Notes under the pieces: generated by a model
Databases searched by the model: none
Seen by the model: only the letters and a program-made list of their open reading frames with translations
What the model was told of the DNA's origin: nothing
DNA from: Colwellia sp. BRX10-3
Lineage (GTDB): Bacteria > Pseudomonadota > Gammaproteobacteria > Enterobacterales > Alteromonadaceae
NCBI RefSeq assembly: GCF_014077505.1
Contig: NZ_JACGWA010000001.1
Location: 558,001-622,000, forward strand
Length of the DNA: 64,000 nucleotides
Direction of reading: 5' to 3'
Shown here: positions 44,833 to 54,128 of the stretch, one piece after another
Layout of the letters: every line of letters starts with the position of its first letter
Position numbering within the stretch: position 1 is the first letter of the stretch
Position numbers and translations under genes: made by a program

Positions 44833-44866
44833 AAAAAAGGTGACTTAATATAAGTCACCTTTTTTA
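44833..44866 (+). terminator. Rho-independent terminator of acnB
   Basis: AAGGTGACTTA and TAAGTCACCTT form a perfect 11-bp stem with a 3-nt loop, flanked by A and T runs. It may act in both directions. Confidence 0.92.
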
Positions 44867-44975
44867 TGTCTTCACTAAATTGATATTAGCTAGCAGTAAA
44901 ATTAATTTAACACCTCAGTACATCTATACTTACTTTATTTTTACTTATTACTGACTGTAGAAAACATTCAAAACA

Positions 44976-45320
44976 CTACGGATTATGGCATTCAATATTC
45001 GCAGATAATGAAGGCATAATCATATTAGGAAATGATAATTTATCATCAAAGCGCTCAACCCCTTCTAACACTTCAATTTTAAAGCCGTAACTTTTACATA
45101 TTCGTAACGACCGACGCATTAAAAAAGTGGCCAACTTACTAAACTCAGTATTTTGCTTAGCAATAACTTGAAGATGGTGCTTACCGCCTTTTAAATCTGT
45201 TTGTTTAAATTGTATTTGATGATCAAAGTCCCACTGAGAGGCACCATTAGCTGTTTCGATATGGCTTGAACATGCTGTTAATGATAGCGAGAAAAGTATA
45301 TATATTATGTTTTTCATCAT
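44976..45320 (-). CDS. Uncharacterised small lipoprotein
   Basis: A 114-residue lipoprotein with lipobox LSLTACSS. The mature part has a likely beta strand pair, then EFSKLATFLMRRSLRICKSYGFKIEVLEGVE near residues 58-90, with basic and hydrophobic pattern. Two later cysteines, near the centre and four residues from the end, could pair. I recognise no family. In E. coli the place between acnB and lpd holds yacH, which this is not. It sits alone, with acnB upstream on the other strand and the lpd terminator on its upstream side. Confidence 0.65.
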   Translation of the reverse strand: MMKNIIYILFSLSLTACSSHIETANGASQWDFDHQIQFKQTDLKGGKHHLQVIAKQNTEFSKLATFLMRRSLRICKSYGFKIEVLEGVERFDDKLSFPNMIMPSLSANIECHNP

Positions 45321-45398
45321 TATAATTCCTTATAAATCAAGGTTAAGCTTTTATACTCAGTATAGTCGCGCAGTAGATCTATAGCCAAATTAACGCAC

Positions 45399-45426
45399 AA
45401 AAAAGCCAGCATTTTTGCTGGCTTTT
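45399..45426 (-). terminator. Rho-independent terminator of lpd
   Basis: AAAAGCCAGC and GCTGGCTTTT form a perfect stem with an ATTTTT loop, about 30 bp past the lpd stop on the minus strand. The A-run on the plus strand gives a T-run on the minus strand. Confidence 0.85.
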
Positions 45427-45458
45427 AAATTGATTAACTTAAATGATAAATTAAAAAA

Positions 45459-46889
45459 TTATTTTTTCTTTTTAACTGCTTTCGCGTTCGGCAAATCAGT
45501 AATTGAGCCTTCAAAAATCTCTGCAGCTAAACCGATCGATTCATTTAACGTTGGGTGAGCATGAATAGTCAAACCAACATCCTCAGCATCTGCGCCCATT
45601 TCAATCGCTAAACAAATTTCACCTAGCATTTCACCAGCGTTGATACCAACAATAGCACCACCTAAAACACGGCCAGTTTCTTTGTCGAAGATCATCTTAG
45701 TTTTACCTTCGGTGCGCGCAGAAGCAATGGCACGACCAGAAGCAGCCCAAGGGAAGTTAGCTACTTCAATATTCAAACCTTGCTCTTTCGCTTCGCTTTC
45801 TGTCACGCCTGCCCAAGCCATTTCTGGATCGGTATAAGCAACTGAAGGAATACAACGAGGTTCGAAAGTATGTTTCTTACCTGCGATAACTTCAGCAGCA
45901 CAATGCGCTTCATGTACGGCTTTATGGGCTAACATAGGTTGGCCAACAACATCACCAATCGCGAAAATGTGATTAACGTTAGTACGAAGTTCATTGGTTA
46001 CGTTAATAAAGCCACGCTCATCAACATTAACACCAGCTTTGTCTGCAGCAACTAAGTGACCGTTTGGCTTACGGCCAACCGCAACTAAAATCTTGTCGTA
46101 ACGTACTTGTCCTTCTGGGGCATTTTTGCCTTCAAAAGTAACATATAAACCGTCATCTTTAGCATCAACCGCAACTACTTTAGTTGACAACATAATGTTG
46201 AATTTTTTCTTGTTGTACTTAGTGTAAATTTGCACTATGTCTTTATCAGCAGCAGGTACTAATTGATCAGCAAATTCTACAACTGAAACATTTGAACCTA
46301 AAGCTCTATATACAGTACCCATTTCTAGGCCGATAATACCGCCACCAAGTACCAACATTTCTTCAGGAATGTCTTGCAACTCTAAAGCACCTGTTGAGTC
46401 GATAACACGTGGGTCTTCAGTTGGTACAAAAGGTAAATCAACCACTGATGAACCGGCAGCAATAATTGCATTATCAAACGTGATAGTCGTTTTGCCATCA
46501 GCGCCTTCTACTTCAACAGTTTTATCTGAAGTAAACTTACCGTAACCAAATACCGTTTTAACTTTACGTGCTTTAGCCATACCGCCTAAACCACCGGTTA
46601 ATTGACCAACAACGGTTTCTTTCCAGCCACGAATTTTGTCTAAATCAATTTTAGGTGCACCAAAAGTAACGCCATGAGATGCCATTGCTGCTGCATCGTC
46701 AATAACTTTAGCTACGTGTAAAAGTGCTTTTGAAGGGATACAACCCACATTCAAACAAACGCCACCCAGCGTTTCACGGCTTTCAACTAATACAACGTCT
46801 AAACCTAAATCTGCTGCGCGAAATGCTGCTGAATAGCCACCAGGACCCGCACCTAAAACTACTACTTGAGTTTTAATATCGTTACTCAT
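45459..46889 (-). CDS. lpd: Dihydrolipoyl dehydrogenase (E3)
   Basis: Flavoenzyme that reoxidises dihydrolipoyl groups of the pyruvate, 2-oxoglutarate and glycine cleavage complexes, using NAD. The FAD-binding start TQVVVLGAGPGGYSAAFRA, the redox-active disulfide GGVCLNVGCIPSKAL near residue 43, the NAD-binding GGGIIGLEMGTVY near 180 and the active-site HAHPTLNES near 443 are all present. Length 476 equals E. coli Lpd (474). It is last in the pdhR-aceE-aceF-lpd order but separated from aceF by 240 bp with a large hairpin, so it has at least partly separate expression, as in E. coli. Confidence 0.97.
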   Translation of the reverse strand: MSNDIKTQVVVLGAGPGGYSAAFRAADLGLDVVLVESRETLGGVCLNVGCIPSKALLHVAKVIDDAAAMASHGVTFGAPKIDLDKIRGWKETVVGQLTGGLGGMAKARKVKTVFGYGKFTSDKTVEVEGADGKTTITFDNAIIAAGSSVVDLPFVPTEDPRVIDSTGALELQDIPEEMLVLGGGIIGLEMGTVYRALGSNVSVVEFADQLVPAADKDIVQIYTKYNKKKFNIMLSTKVVAVDAKDDGLYVTFEGKNAPEGQVRYDKILVAVGRKPNGHLVAADKAGVNVDERGFINVTNELRTNVNHIFAIGDVVGQPMLAHKAVHEAHCAAEVIAGKKHTFEPRCIPSVAYTDPEMAWAGVTESEAKEQGLNIEVANFPWAASGRAIASARTEGKTKMIFDKETGRVLGGAIVGINAGEMLGEICLAIEMGADAEDVGLTIHAHPTLNESIGLAAEIFEGSITDLPNAKAVKKKK

Positions 46890-47051
46890 GCTAACCTCAA
46901 AAATTGATGTATTTATTGCTGGTTTACCAGCCTATATATACCGAGCATTGATTAAAAGTGTTAACCGTTAATATGTTCAGCATTTCATTATATCTTACTT
47001 GTCGGCGATTTTACTTAAACCGCACTAGAATCGCTATCTTTTAATTAGCGA

Positions 47052-47100
47052 AAAGTTGGTAAAGTGAAAATTAACTCATTCCTTTCACTCTACCAACTTT
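47052..47100 (-). terminator. Large hairpin between aceF and lpd
   Basis: AAAGTTGGTA-AAGTGAAA pairs with TTTCACT-CTACCAACTTT in 17 of 18 positions (one A/C mismatch), around a 13-nt loop. It lies 29 bp past the aceF stop on the minus strand. Only four T residues follow the stem, so it may be a partial terminator or an mRNA-stabilising structure between aceF and lpd. Confidence 0.7.
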
Positions 47101-47129
47101 ATGTCATATTACTGACTTATCAAGGCAAA

Positions 47130-48800
47130 TTATAAAATGAGCTTTCTAATATCGCTCATTACTCCTGCCAGATGTACAGTAAAGCGTGCTGCTAATGCGC
47201 CGTCAATTACACGATGGTCGTAAGACATAGATAACGGTAACATGAGTTTAGGTTCAAAATCATTACCATTCCATTTAGGTTTCATTTCTGATTTAGAAAC
47301 ACCTAAAATTGCCACTTCTGGTGCATTAACGATTGGCGTAAAGGCCGTACCGCCAATACCACCCAGGCTTGAAATAGTAAAACAGCCACCTTGCATATCT
47401 GTCGCTTTTAACTTGCCGTCACGTGCTTTCATACTAATTTCAAGTAATTCACGTGATAACTGGTGAATGCCTTTTTGATCAACATCACGCACTACCGGTA
47501 CAACTAAGCCATTAGGTGTATCAACCGCAACACCAATGTGAATATACTTTTTAAGAATTAAACTTTCACCGTCTTCACTCAAGCTTGAGTTGAATACCGG
47601 GAAGGTTCTAAGCGCGTCTGCCGCCGCTTTTAAAATAAACACCAATGGCGTGATTTTAAAACCGAGCTTTTGTTTTTCACAAATAACATTTTGCTCTTTG
47701 CGGAATGCTTCAACATTAGTGATATCAGCTTCATCAAATTGTGTAACATGTGGAATCGTTACCCAGTTGCGATGTAAGAATGGTCCAGAGATTTTCTGAA
47801 TGCGTGTTAGCGCTTTCGTTTCAACTTCACCAAACTTAGCAAAATCAATTTGTTTAGCCTTAACAACTTGTAAACCACCTTCTCCAGATGCTACTGAACT
47901 ACCGGCATTAGCTTTCGGACGGGACAATTCATATTTAACATATGACTGTACATCTTCTTTTAAAATACGACCTTTACGTCCAGAGCCTTTAACTAATGTT
48001 AAATCAACACCAAATTCACGCGCTATTCGACGAATCGAAGGTGAAGTATAAATAGCACCAGCATTGGTTAATCCCATTTGCGGATGATGAGGTACAGGCG
48101 CTGGTTTTTTAGCAGCTGGCGCTGGTGTAGCTTCAGCTTCGGGTGCTTCAGTTGGAGCAGCAACAGGCGCTTCAGTCTCAGCCGGCGCACCCGAAGATGT
48201 TTCAAGCTTTATAACAATAGAACCCTGCTTAACTTTATCACCAGTACTGATTAAAACTTCTTTGACCGTCCCGGCATGTGACGATGGCACATCCATGGTG
48301 GCTTTATCAGTTTCTAAGGTAATTAGACCATCTTCAGCTTCAATAACATCACCAACAGCAACTAGCACATCGATTACGTCAACTTCGCCATCTTCACCAA
48401 TATCAGGTACGGCTATTTCGATAATTTCACTACTGCCAGCCACAACCGGCGCTTCTTCTGCTGCAGGTTCAGCAGTAGATGCTTCAGCCTTTTCTTCTGG
48501 CTCTGACTCTGCTTCAGCAGGCACTTCTGTAGATTCTGTTTCAGCTTCAGCATTGCTTTCTGCAGCGCCTTTCATTTCGGCAATAACATCACCTTCTTTG
48601 ATCTTGTCGCCAACTTTAACTGATAGGGCAACAAGTTCACCAGCAAACGGGGCTGGAATATCCATTGATGCTTTATCGGTTTCAACCGTAATAATACCTT
48701 CGTCAGCTTCTAAACTATCACCAACTGCAAAGCATATTTCGATAACTTCAACTTCATCGCCACCGACATCAGGGACTAGAATTTTTTCAATATCAGACAT
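47130..48800 (-). CDS. aceF: Dihydrolipoamide acetyltransferase (E2) of pyruvate dehydrogenase
   Basis: Core of the pyruvate dehydrogenase complex; transfers acetyl groups from lipoyl arms to CoA. There are two lipoyl domains, with modified Lys in TDKASMD (about 44) and TDKATMD (about 165), joined by linkers rich in Ala, Glu and Pro. E. coli AceF has three, so this one is shorter (556 vs 630 aa). The peripheral-subunit-binding segment is SPSIRRIAREFGVDL near 255-270, and the catalytic domain ends with MSYDHRVIDGALAA near 525-540, with the active-site His and Asp. It lies 25 bp downstream of aceE on the minus strand, clearly one operon. Confidence 0.97.
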   Translation of the reverse strand: MSDIEKILVPDVGGDEVEVIEICFAVGDSLEADEGIITVETDKASMDIPAPFAGELVALSVKVGDKIKEGDVIAEMKGAAESNAEAETESTEVPAEAESEPEEKAEASTAEPAAEEAPVVAGSSEIIEIAVPDIGEDGEVDVIDVLVAVGDVIEAEDGLITLETDKATMDVPSSHAGTVKEVLISTGDKVKQGSIVIKLETSSGAPAETEAPVAAPTEAPEAEATPAPAAKKPAPVPHHPQMGLTNAGAIYTSPSIRRIAREFGVDLTLVKGSGRKGRILKEDVQSYVKYELSRPKANAGSSVASGEGGLQVVKAKQIDFAKFGEVETKALTRIQKISGPFLHRNWVTIPHVTQFDEADITNVEAFRKEQNVICEKQKLGFKITPLVFILKAAADALRTFPVFNSSLSEDGESLILKKYIHIGVAVDTPNGLVVPVVRDVDQKGIHQLSRELLEISMKARDGKLKATDMQGGCFTISSLGGIGGTAFTPIVNAPEVAILGVSKSEMKPKWNGNDFEPKLMLPLSMSYDHRVIDGALAARFTVHLAGVMSDIRKLIL

Positions 48801-48825
48801 TTCTTAATTCCTTATCTAGTCTTAA

Positions 48826-51501
48826 TTACGCGTAAAGCGGGTTAAGTTTGTCAACATCAATGTTAAAGCGTTTAATTGCTTCACTTACCACTTTGCTTTT
48901 AATCTCACCACGGTTTGCCAATTCATAAAGTGCAGCAACAACAATGTAGTTTTGATCAACTTCAAAATGTTGACGTAAGTTGTCACGGCTATCACTACGG
49001 CCAAAACCGTCAGTACCTAATACACGATACTCGGTATTGATATAAGCACGCACTTGGTCAGAATAGTTTTTAACATAATCAGTTGCTGCAATGGCTGGGC
49101 CTTTATCTGCAGTAATTATCTTAGAAAGATAGGCTGTTTTTTGTTTGCTTTCTGGGTGTAGCATGTTCCAGCGCGCAACTTCTTGTCCTTCACGTGCCAA
49201 TTCATTAAATGAAGTGACAGAATATACATCACTCGATACACCGTAATCAGCTGACAAAATTTGTGCTGCTTGACGTACTTTCTGCAAAATTGTACCTGAG
49301 CCCATTAATTGCACGTTCGCTTTAGATTTTTTAGCTGTAACGCGTTCAAGTTGGTAAATACCTTTAATGATTTCATCTTCAACCGTTTTATTTTCTGGCA
49401 TAGCAGGGTGTTGATAGTTTTCATTCATTAGCGTTAAGTAGAAGAAAACATTTTCATTTTCTTCATACATGCGACGTAAACCTTCGCGCACGATAACCGC
49501 AATTTCATAACCGTAAGTTGGATCATAAGTGACACAGTTAGGGATTAAACCCGCTTGCACATGTGAATGACCATCTTGATGTTGTAAACCTTCACCATTA
49601 AGTGTTGTTCTACCGGCCGTAGCACCTAACAAGAAACCACGTGCTTGGCTATCGCCAGCAGCCCATGCTAAATCACCAACACGTTGGAAACCAAACATTG
49701 AATAGTAAATGTAAAATGGAATTGTTGTTGCATTACAGGTTGAGTAAGACGTACCAGAAGCAACCCAAGACGCCATAGCACCTAGTTCGTTAATACCTTC
49801 TTGTAACACTTGGCCTTTCTTATCTTCACGGTAATAAGCAACTTGGTCAGCATCTTGTGGAATATATTTTTGACCTTCGCTAGCATAAATACCGACTTGG
49901 CGGAATAAACCTTCCATACCAAAAGTACGCGCTTCGTCAGGAATAATTGGCACAATACGCTTACCGATTTTCTTGTCTTTTAATAAGCTGTTAAGTACGC
50001 GAACAAAAGTCATTGTTGATGATACTTCACGCTCACCTGAACCTTTTAAAATAGGCTCAAATATTTTTAATGCTGGAATATCAAGCGATTCTTCTGCTTG
50101 CACACGACGTGCAGGTAATGAACCACCTAATGCTTCGCGGCGCGCTTTCATATACTTAAATTCTTCACTATCTTCAGGAAATTTGAAGAAAGGTAAGTCA
50201 GCAATCTCATTATCGCTTACCGGAATATTAAAACGGTCACGGTAATGCTTAAGCGAATCAACGTCCATTTTCTTCACGTTATGCGCAATATTCAATGCTT
50301 CACCTGATGCACCTAAACCGAAACCTTTAACTGTTTTAGCTAAGATAACTGTTGGACGACCTTTGGTTTCTATCGCACGTTTGTAAGCAGCGTAAACTTT
50401 AACTGGATCATGGCCACCACGGTTTAAGCGGTAGATATCTTCATCTGACATATTAGCTACTAGTGCCGCAGTTTCAGGATATTTATTGAAGAAATTTTCG
50501 CGGGTGTATTTACCACCTTTAGCTTTACAGTTCTGGTATTCACCATCAACTGTTTCGCTCATTAGTTGCAATAATTTACCAGAAGTATCGCGTGCAATTA
50601 GCGCATCCCAGTATGAGCCCCAAATAACTTTAACCACTTCCCAGCCTGCGCCACGGAATGTGCCTTCAAGTTCTTGAATAATTTTACCGTTACCGCGAAC
50701 AGGGCCATCTAAACGCTGTAAGTTACAGTTAATAACAAATGTTAAATTATCTAAACCTTCACGCGTCGCTAAGCCGATAGCACCTAATGATTCAGGTTCA
50801 TCAGTTTCGCCGTCACCTAAGAAACAATAAACTCGTTGGCCTGAACAGTCTTTAATACCGCGATCGGTTAAATATTTCAAGAAACGAGCAGTATAAATAG
50901 CTTGTAGTGGACCTAAACCCATCGAAACAGTTGGAAATTGCCAAAAGTCGGGCATTAAATGCGGATGTGGATATGAAGATAAACCTTTACCATCACATTC
51001 TTGACGGAAGTTATTCATTTGATCTTCAGTTAAACGTCCTTCCATAAAGGCACGAGAATAAATACCTGGAGAAATATGACCTTGAGCAAAAATAAAGTCA
51101 CCACCATCTTTATCAGAAGCGGCTCTAAAGAAATGGTTAAAACCGACATCATATAACATTGCAGAAGACGCAAAGCTGCCAATATGTCCGCCAAGATCTA
51201 AATCTTTTTTAGAGGCGCGTAATACCAACACTAAAGCATTCCAACGAATAGCCGCACGAATACGGGCCTCTATTGTTTGGTCAGCCGGCATATGCGGTTC
51301 TAAGCCAGGTGGAATGGTATTTACATAAGCTGTTTTGGCGTCAAACGGTAAATGAGTACCGCTACGACGGGCTCTATCGATTAACTTTTCAAGTAGAAAA
51401 TGGGCACGTTCTGGGCCTTCATTTTCTAACACAGACTCCATTGATTCTAACCATTCTTGGGTTTCCATTGAATCAATATCTAGATTTGGGAGCTCAGACA
51501 T
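48826..51501 (-). CDS. aceE: Pyruvate dehydrogenase E1 component (homodimeric)
   Basis: Thiamine-diphosphate enzyme that decarboxylates pyruvate and acetylates the lipoyl arm of E2. The 891 residues match the homodimeric E1 of E. coli (887), not the alpha2beta2 kind. The ThDP motif starts CFLGDGETDEPESLGAIG near residue 228 and is followed by NCNLQRLDGPV about 30 residues later. HIGSFASSAMLYDVGFNHFF near the N-terminus and the HQDGHSHVQ segment near 640 are typical of the active site. It is the second gene after pdhR on the minus strand with a gap of 143 bp that should contain its promoter. Confidence 0.97.
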   Translation of the reverse strand: MSELPNLDIDSMETQEWLESMESVLENEGPERAHFLLEKLIDRARRSGTHLPFDAKTAYVNTIPPGLEPHMPADQTIEARIRAAIRWNALVLVLRASKKDLDLGGHIGSFASSAMLYDVGFNHFFRAASDKDGGDFIFAQGHISPGIYSRAFMEGRLTEDQMNNFRQECDGKGLSSYPHPHLMPDFWQFPTVSMGLGPLQAIYTARFLKYLTDRGIKDCSGQRVYCFLGDGETDEPESLGAIGLATREGLDNLTFVINCNLQRLDGPVRGNGKIIQELEGTFRGAGWEVVKVIWGSYWDALIARDTSGKLLQLMSETVDGEYQNCKAKGGKYTRENFFNKYPETAALVANMSDEDIYRLNRGGHDPVKVYAAYKRAIETKGRPTVILAKTVKGFGLGASGEALNIAHNVKKMDVDSLKHYRDRFNIPVSDNEIADLPFFKFPEDSEEFKYMKARREALGGSLPARRVQAEESLDIPALKIFEPILKGSGEREVSSTMTFVRVLNSLLKDKKIGKRIVPIIPDEARTFGMEGLFRQVGIYASEGQKYIPQDADQVAYYREDKKGQVLQEGINELGAMASWVASGTSYSTCNATTIPFYIYYSMFGFQRVGDLAWAAGDSQARGFLLGATAGRTTLNGEGLQHQDGHSHVQAGLIPNCVTYDPTYGYEIAVIVREGLRRMYEENENVFFYLTLMNENYQHPAMPENKTVEDEIIKGIYQLERVTAKKSKANVQLMGSGTILQKVRQAAQILSADYGVSSDVYSVTSFNELAREGQEVARWNMLHPESKQKTAYLSKIITADKGPAIAATDYVKNYSDQVRAYINTEYRVLGTDGFGRSDSRDNLRQHFEVDQNYIVVAALYELANRGEIKSKVVSEAIKRFNIDVDKLNPLYA

Positions 51502-51644
51502 AATTACTTAGTCTCCAATTATTGTTTGTTAAGTAAATTTAGTGGTTTAAAGATAGCTGTTTTTAAGCAGATATCCTTAACTCGTTTTAATTTTTTCAAA
51601 CCAATTCGATTGAGTAACTTGTCTCTAATCGATAATTAATTTGG

Positions 51645-52430
51645 TTAATTGCTATCGACCTGCGGTCGTTTCATTCTGCGTATAGAACGTTCCATACGAC
51701 TGTTTTCCTGCGACATTTTTAATAGCACTTCTTCAATAAAGGCTAAATGCCTATGGCTAGCACCCCAGGCGATTTGGGGCTTACCACTAACAATCGCACT
51801 CATTAAACGCGTACGATAATCAGATATTTGGCTGAACACATCAGGTCGCTTAGCCAAAATAGTTAAATTTTTCTCAATATTGTCAATCAACAACGGCGCC
51901 ATGCTATGGGCTAAATGTAAAATAACCGCATTGTGGCTAGCGGCGCATATAGCGAGGTAAAAATCGAAAACGGATTCAGCTTCAAGGCGGTAACTGTCTT
52001 CTAACTGCGCTGTACCTATGCTGTCATGTTTACGTTGAATTTCATCAAAATCAGCTTGTGTACCACGCATTGCAGCATAATAAGCTGACATACCTTCAAT
52101 GCCATGGCGAAATTCTAACAAATCAAACTGTGACTCTTTATTGTTCGCCATTAGAGCAAACAAAGGGTCTGACAGCCCACCTAAAATTTTATCGCTGACA
52201 AAAGTACCGCCACCTTGGCGGCGAGTAATTAAATTTTTTGCTTCTAGCTTTTGCATTGCTTCACGCAATGACGGTCGAGAAACATCAAACTGTATGGCTA
52301 GTTCTCGTTCTGCTGGCAATTTTTGCCCAGGCTTTAAACTACCTTCTAGGATCATAGTCTCAAGCTGAGCCAAAATAACATCTGACAACTTAGCTTGCTT
52401 TACCGGCTTTTTAATACTCGGAATTGACAT
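51645..52430 (-). CDS. pdhR: Pyruvate dehydrogenase complex repressor PdhR
   Basis: GntR/FadR-type repressor that senses pyruvate and controls the pdh operon. The N-terminal winged helix-turn-helix has LSDVILAQLETMILEGSLKPGQKLP and RELAIQFDVSRPSLREAMQKLE, ending in the GGGTFV wing. The C-terminal FCD-type ligand domain is helical with the conserved His/Asp set (EFRHGIEG and a later HLAH). Length 261 matches E. coli PdhR (254). A perfect PdhR operator lies 69 bp upstream, so it should regulate itself and probably the whole pdhR-aceEF unit. Confidence 0.95.
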   Translation of the reverse strand: MSIPSIKKPVKQAKLSDVILAQLETMILEGSLKPGQKLPAERELAIQFDVSRPSLREAMQKLEAKNLITRRQGGGTFVSDKILGGLSDPLFALMANNKESQFDLLEFRHGIEGMSAYYAAMRGTQADFDEIQRKHDSIGTAQLEDSYRLEAESVFDFYLAICAASHNAVILHLAHSMAPLLIDNIEKNLTILAKRPDVFSQISDYRTRLMSAIVSGKPQIAWGASHRHLAFIEEVLLKMSQENSRMERSIRRMKRPQVDSN

Positions 52431-52498
52431 TTAAAACCCTTTATTATTCAGATATATTGCATCTAAATTCATTAACTCAATTAAAAATTCACATGGTA

Positions 52499-52515
52499 AA
52501 TTGGTCTTACCAATT
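52499..52515. promoter_or_regulatory. PdhR operator
   Basis: AATTGGTCTTACCAATT is a perfect palindrome with the AATTGGT-N3-ACCAATT form of the PdhR binding site known in E. coli. It lies 69 bp upstream of the pdhR start, the usual place for autorepression. Confidence 0.88.
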
Positions 52516-53091
52516 GATTTTTTCAGTTGTAATGTAACAAATGAATATGGCGTTGTAAATACAGTGAGCAATTTATCGACAACTAGTAATTCTATAAAGC
52601 TATTCCTTTAACAGTAGAGGAGTAGCATGAAACAGCAACTCAATCAGGTACTAAAGCTAATAGGTGCAAAATAATATAGCGGTTACTTTCTTAGCATAAT
52701 AAACTTTTTCGATTTCACTTCGTGGAATAGACCTTGGAGACTTAATACTACTGCATTAAAAGCAAAGTAATATTGAACATGGAATACAGCGATTACAATG
52801 GGACAGAGTTCAGTATTAGCAATGTACTGTATTAGCCATACAATAATTTGCTCAATAGTATTAAGGTGTGGTTAATTCAGAATTACTTTTACAGTAAGTT
52901 TTTGCATTTAGAAGGGCACGCAATCTGCAGGAAATAATAGTCGTATTACATTCGTAGCTGTTAAATTTTAGGCATATACGAGCACTTAACACAGGTAGAG
53001 TCAAAAAGAGCGTATTAAGCACCTTAGTTATACGTAGTGCTTTATCTAATTAAATTAAGGCTAATAACTTTACTCAGGTAAGGATTTACTC
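52516..53091. other. Long intergenic region between pdhR and ampE
   Basis: About 575 bp with no gene I can support. E. coli has aroP here; nothing like it was found. A 15-codon frame, MKQQLNQVLKLIGAK, starts at 52627 behind a good AGAGGAG site and ends at 52674. It could be a leader peptide or remnant, or chance. The rest looks non-coding. Confidence 0.4.
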
Positions 53092-53126
53092 AATAGCAGC
53101 ACTGTTAACTAAGAGGTGCTGCTATT
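53092..53126 (-). terminator. Hairpin after ampE
   Basis: AATAGCAGCAC and GTGCTGCTATT form a perfect 11-bp stem with a 13-nt loop, 12 bp past the ampE stop on the minus strand. There is no T run after it, so it may be a weak terminator or a protective 3' hairpin. Confidence 0.55.
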
Positions 53127-53137
53127 AAATAAATCAC

Positions 53138-54016
53138 TTAGGAAAGTATGCCTGTCAGGGTTAATACCGCGATTACTGCTAAAAATAGTAACAATGTCCG
53201 CTTTGCTAGTTTAACTAATAAACAAGGTTCAGCAGTGCAATCATCAGCATCGACCATAAAGTCTTCAGACATTTGAGCAACGTCTATTAATACTTTGCTG
53301 GGCGGCTTTTCAAACTCAAATAAATTTTCGATCCAAACCGGCATGGCTTTCGAAAAGTGGCCAACAAACATATAACCAAAAGCAACAAGCCTAACGGGTA
53401 ACCAATCTACCCAAAATAATAATTGCTGATTGGATTGGCAAGTATCCTGTCTATTTTTAGTATCGAGTTCGGCATTGTCGTTCTGTTCATCCGTGGTAGT
53501 TTCTTGATCATTTGAACATTCATTAACCGTGGTTAATAGGCGATAAAACAATGCACCAGCCGGACCAAATAACACGAAAAATAGCATAACGGCAATAAAG
53601 TAACGATAGTTCAGCCAAACCATTGCTTGACCAAATCCCATGTTAGCAATGTTTTTATCTTGTTGCAGTTGCAAGTGGTGCAACTCACAACTGGTCAATT
53701 CACCTTTAAAAGCTGCAACCAAATAACTTTTGTACGTGTCGCGCGTTTTCATACAACCGAAACAAACAATCAGTATTAATGTTGATGCTATTAAATAAAG
53801 CAAAGCGTTGTCAATTTGCCCTAATAAAAAATAACAACCAAGCACAGGAATAAAAATTACCCCATAACTTAAAACCGCAAAATTTCGATAATTAGCAAGC
53901 AATTTAGTTTTCTTAATCACTGCCATATATCGTTGGTATAAAGTATCAAATTGCCAAGCGCTAGAAGACAAATAGCGTTCAGCAACCAGTGCAATTAACA
54001 AACTAATTAAGCTCAT
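53138..54016 (-). CDS. ampE: AmpE family inner-membrane protein
   Basis: Integral membrane protein of the ampDE region, linked to sensing of beta-lactam stress in enterobacteria; its activity is not well defined. The 292 residues match E. coli AmpE (284). The opening SLISLLIALVAERYLSSSAWQ is typical. Membrane segments are likely near residues 45-90, 140-165 and 275-292, and the segment NYRYFIAVMLFFVLFGPAGALFYRL is well conserved. It lies downstream of ampD but 112 bp away, with a hairpin repeat between them. Confidence 0.9.
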   Translation of the reverse strand: MSLISLLIALVAERYLSSSAWQFDTLYQRYMAVIKKTKLLANYRNFAVLSYGVIFIPVLGCYFLLGQIDNALLYLIASTLILIVCFGCMKTRDTYKSYLVAAFKGELTSCELHHLQLQQDKNIANMGFGQAMVWLNYRYFIAVMLFFVLFGPAGALFYRLLTTVNECSNDQETTTDEQNDNAELDTKNRQDTCQSNQQLLFWVDWLPVRLVAFGYMFVGHFSKAMPVWIENLFEFEKPPSKVLIDVAQMSEDFMVDADDCTAEPCLLVKLAKRTLLLFLAVIAVLTLTGILS

Positions 54017-54042
54017 TTTTAATTATCCATATATTAAGTAAA

Positions 54043-54127
54043 TTTTAAGTTTTAAGCTGTCAGTTATCGCCAACTCACTACTGCCGTTTGTTTTACTGAA
54101 AGCTGATAGCTTTTTCTCAGCTTATTT
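54043..54127. repeat. Hairpin-forming intergenic repeat, copy A
   Basis: The left arm contains TTTAAGCTGTCAGTT (54051-54065). The right arm includes CTGAAAGCTGATAGC near 54096-54110, which pairs imperfectly with it. The left 15 bases are identical to 56246-56260 on the other side of ampD-nadC. It lies between ampD and ampE. Confidence 0.7.
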
Positions 54128-54128
54128 G

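Noticed and set aside
48262-48807. Antisense open frame of 181 codons in aceF
   Set aside because: Produced by the Ala/Glu-rich linker and lipoyl codons; low-complexity Ser/Thr/Ala peptide.
51502-51644. A second PdhR operator before aceE
   Set aside because: Only half-site-like bases (ACCAATT, TTTGGTTAATT) occur; no palindrome.
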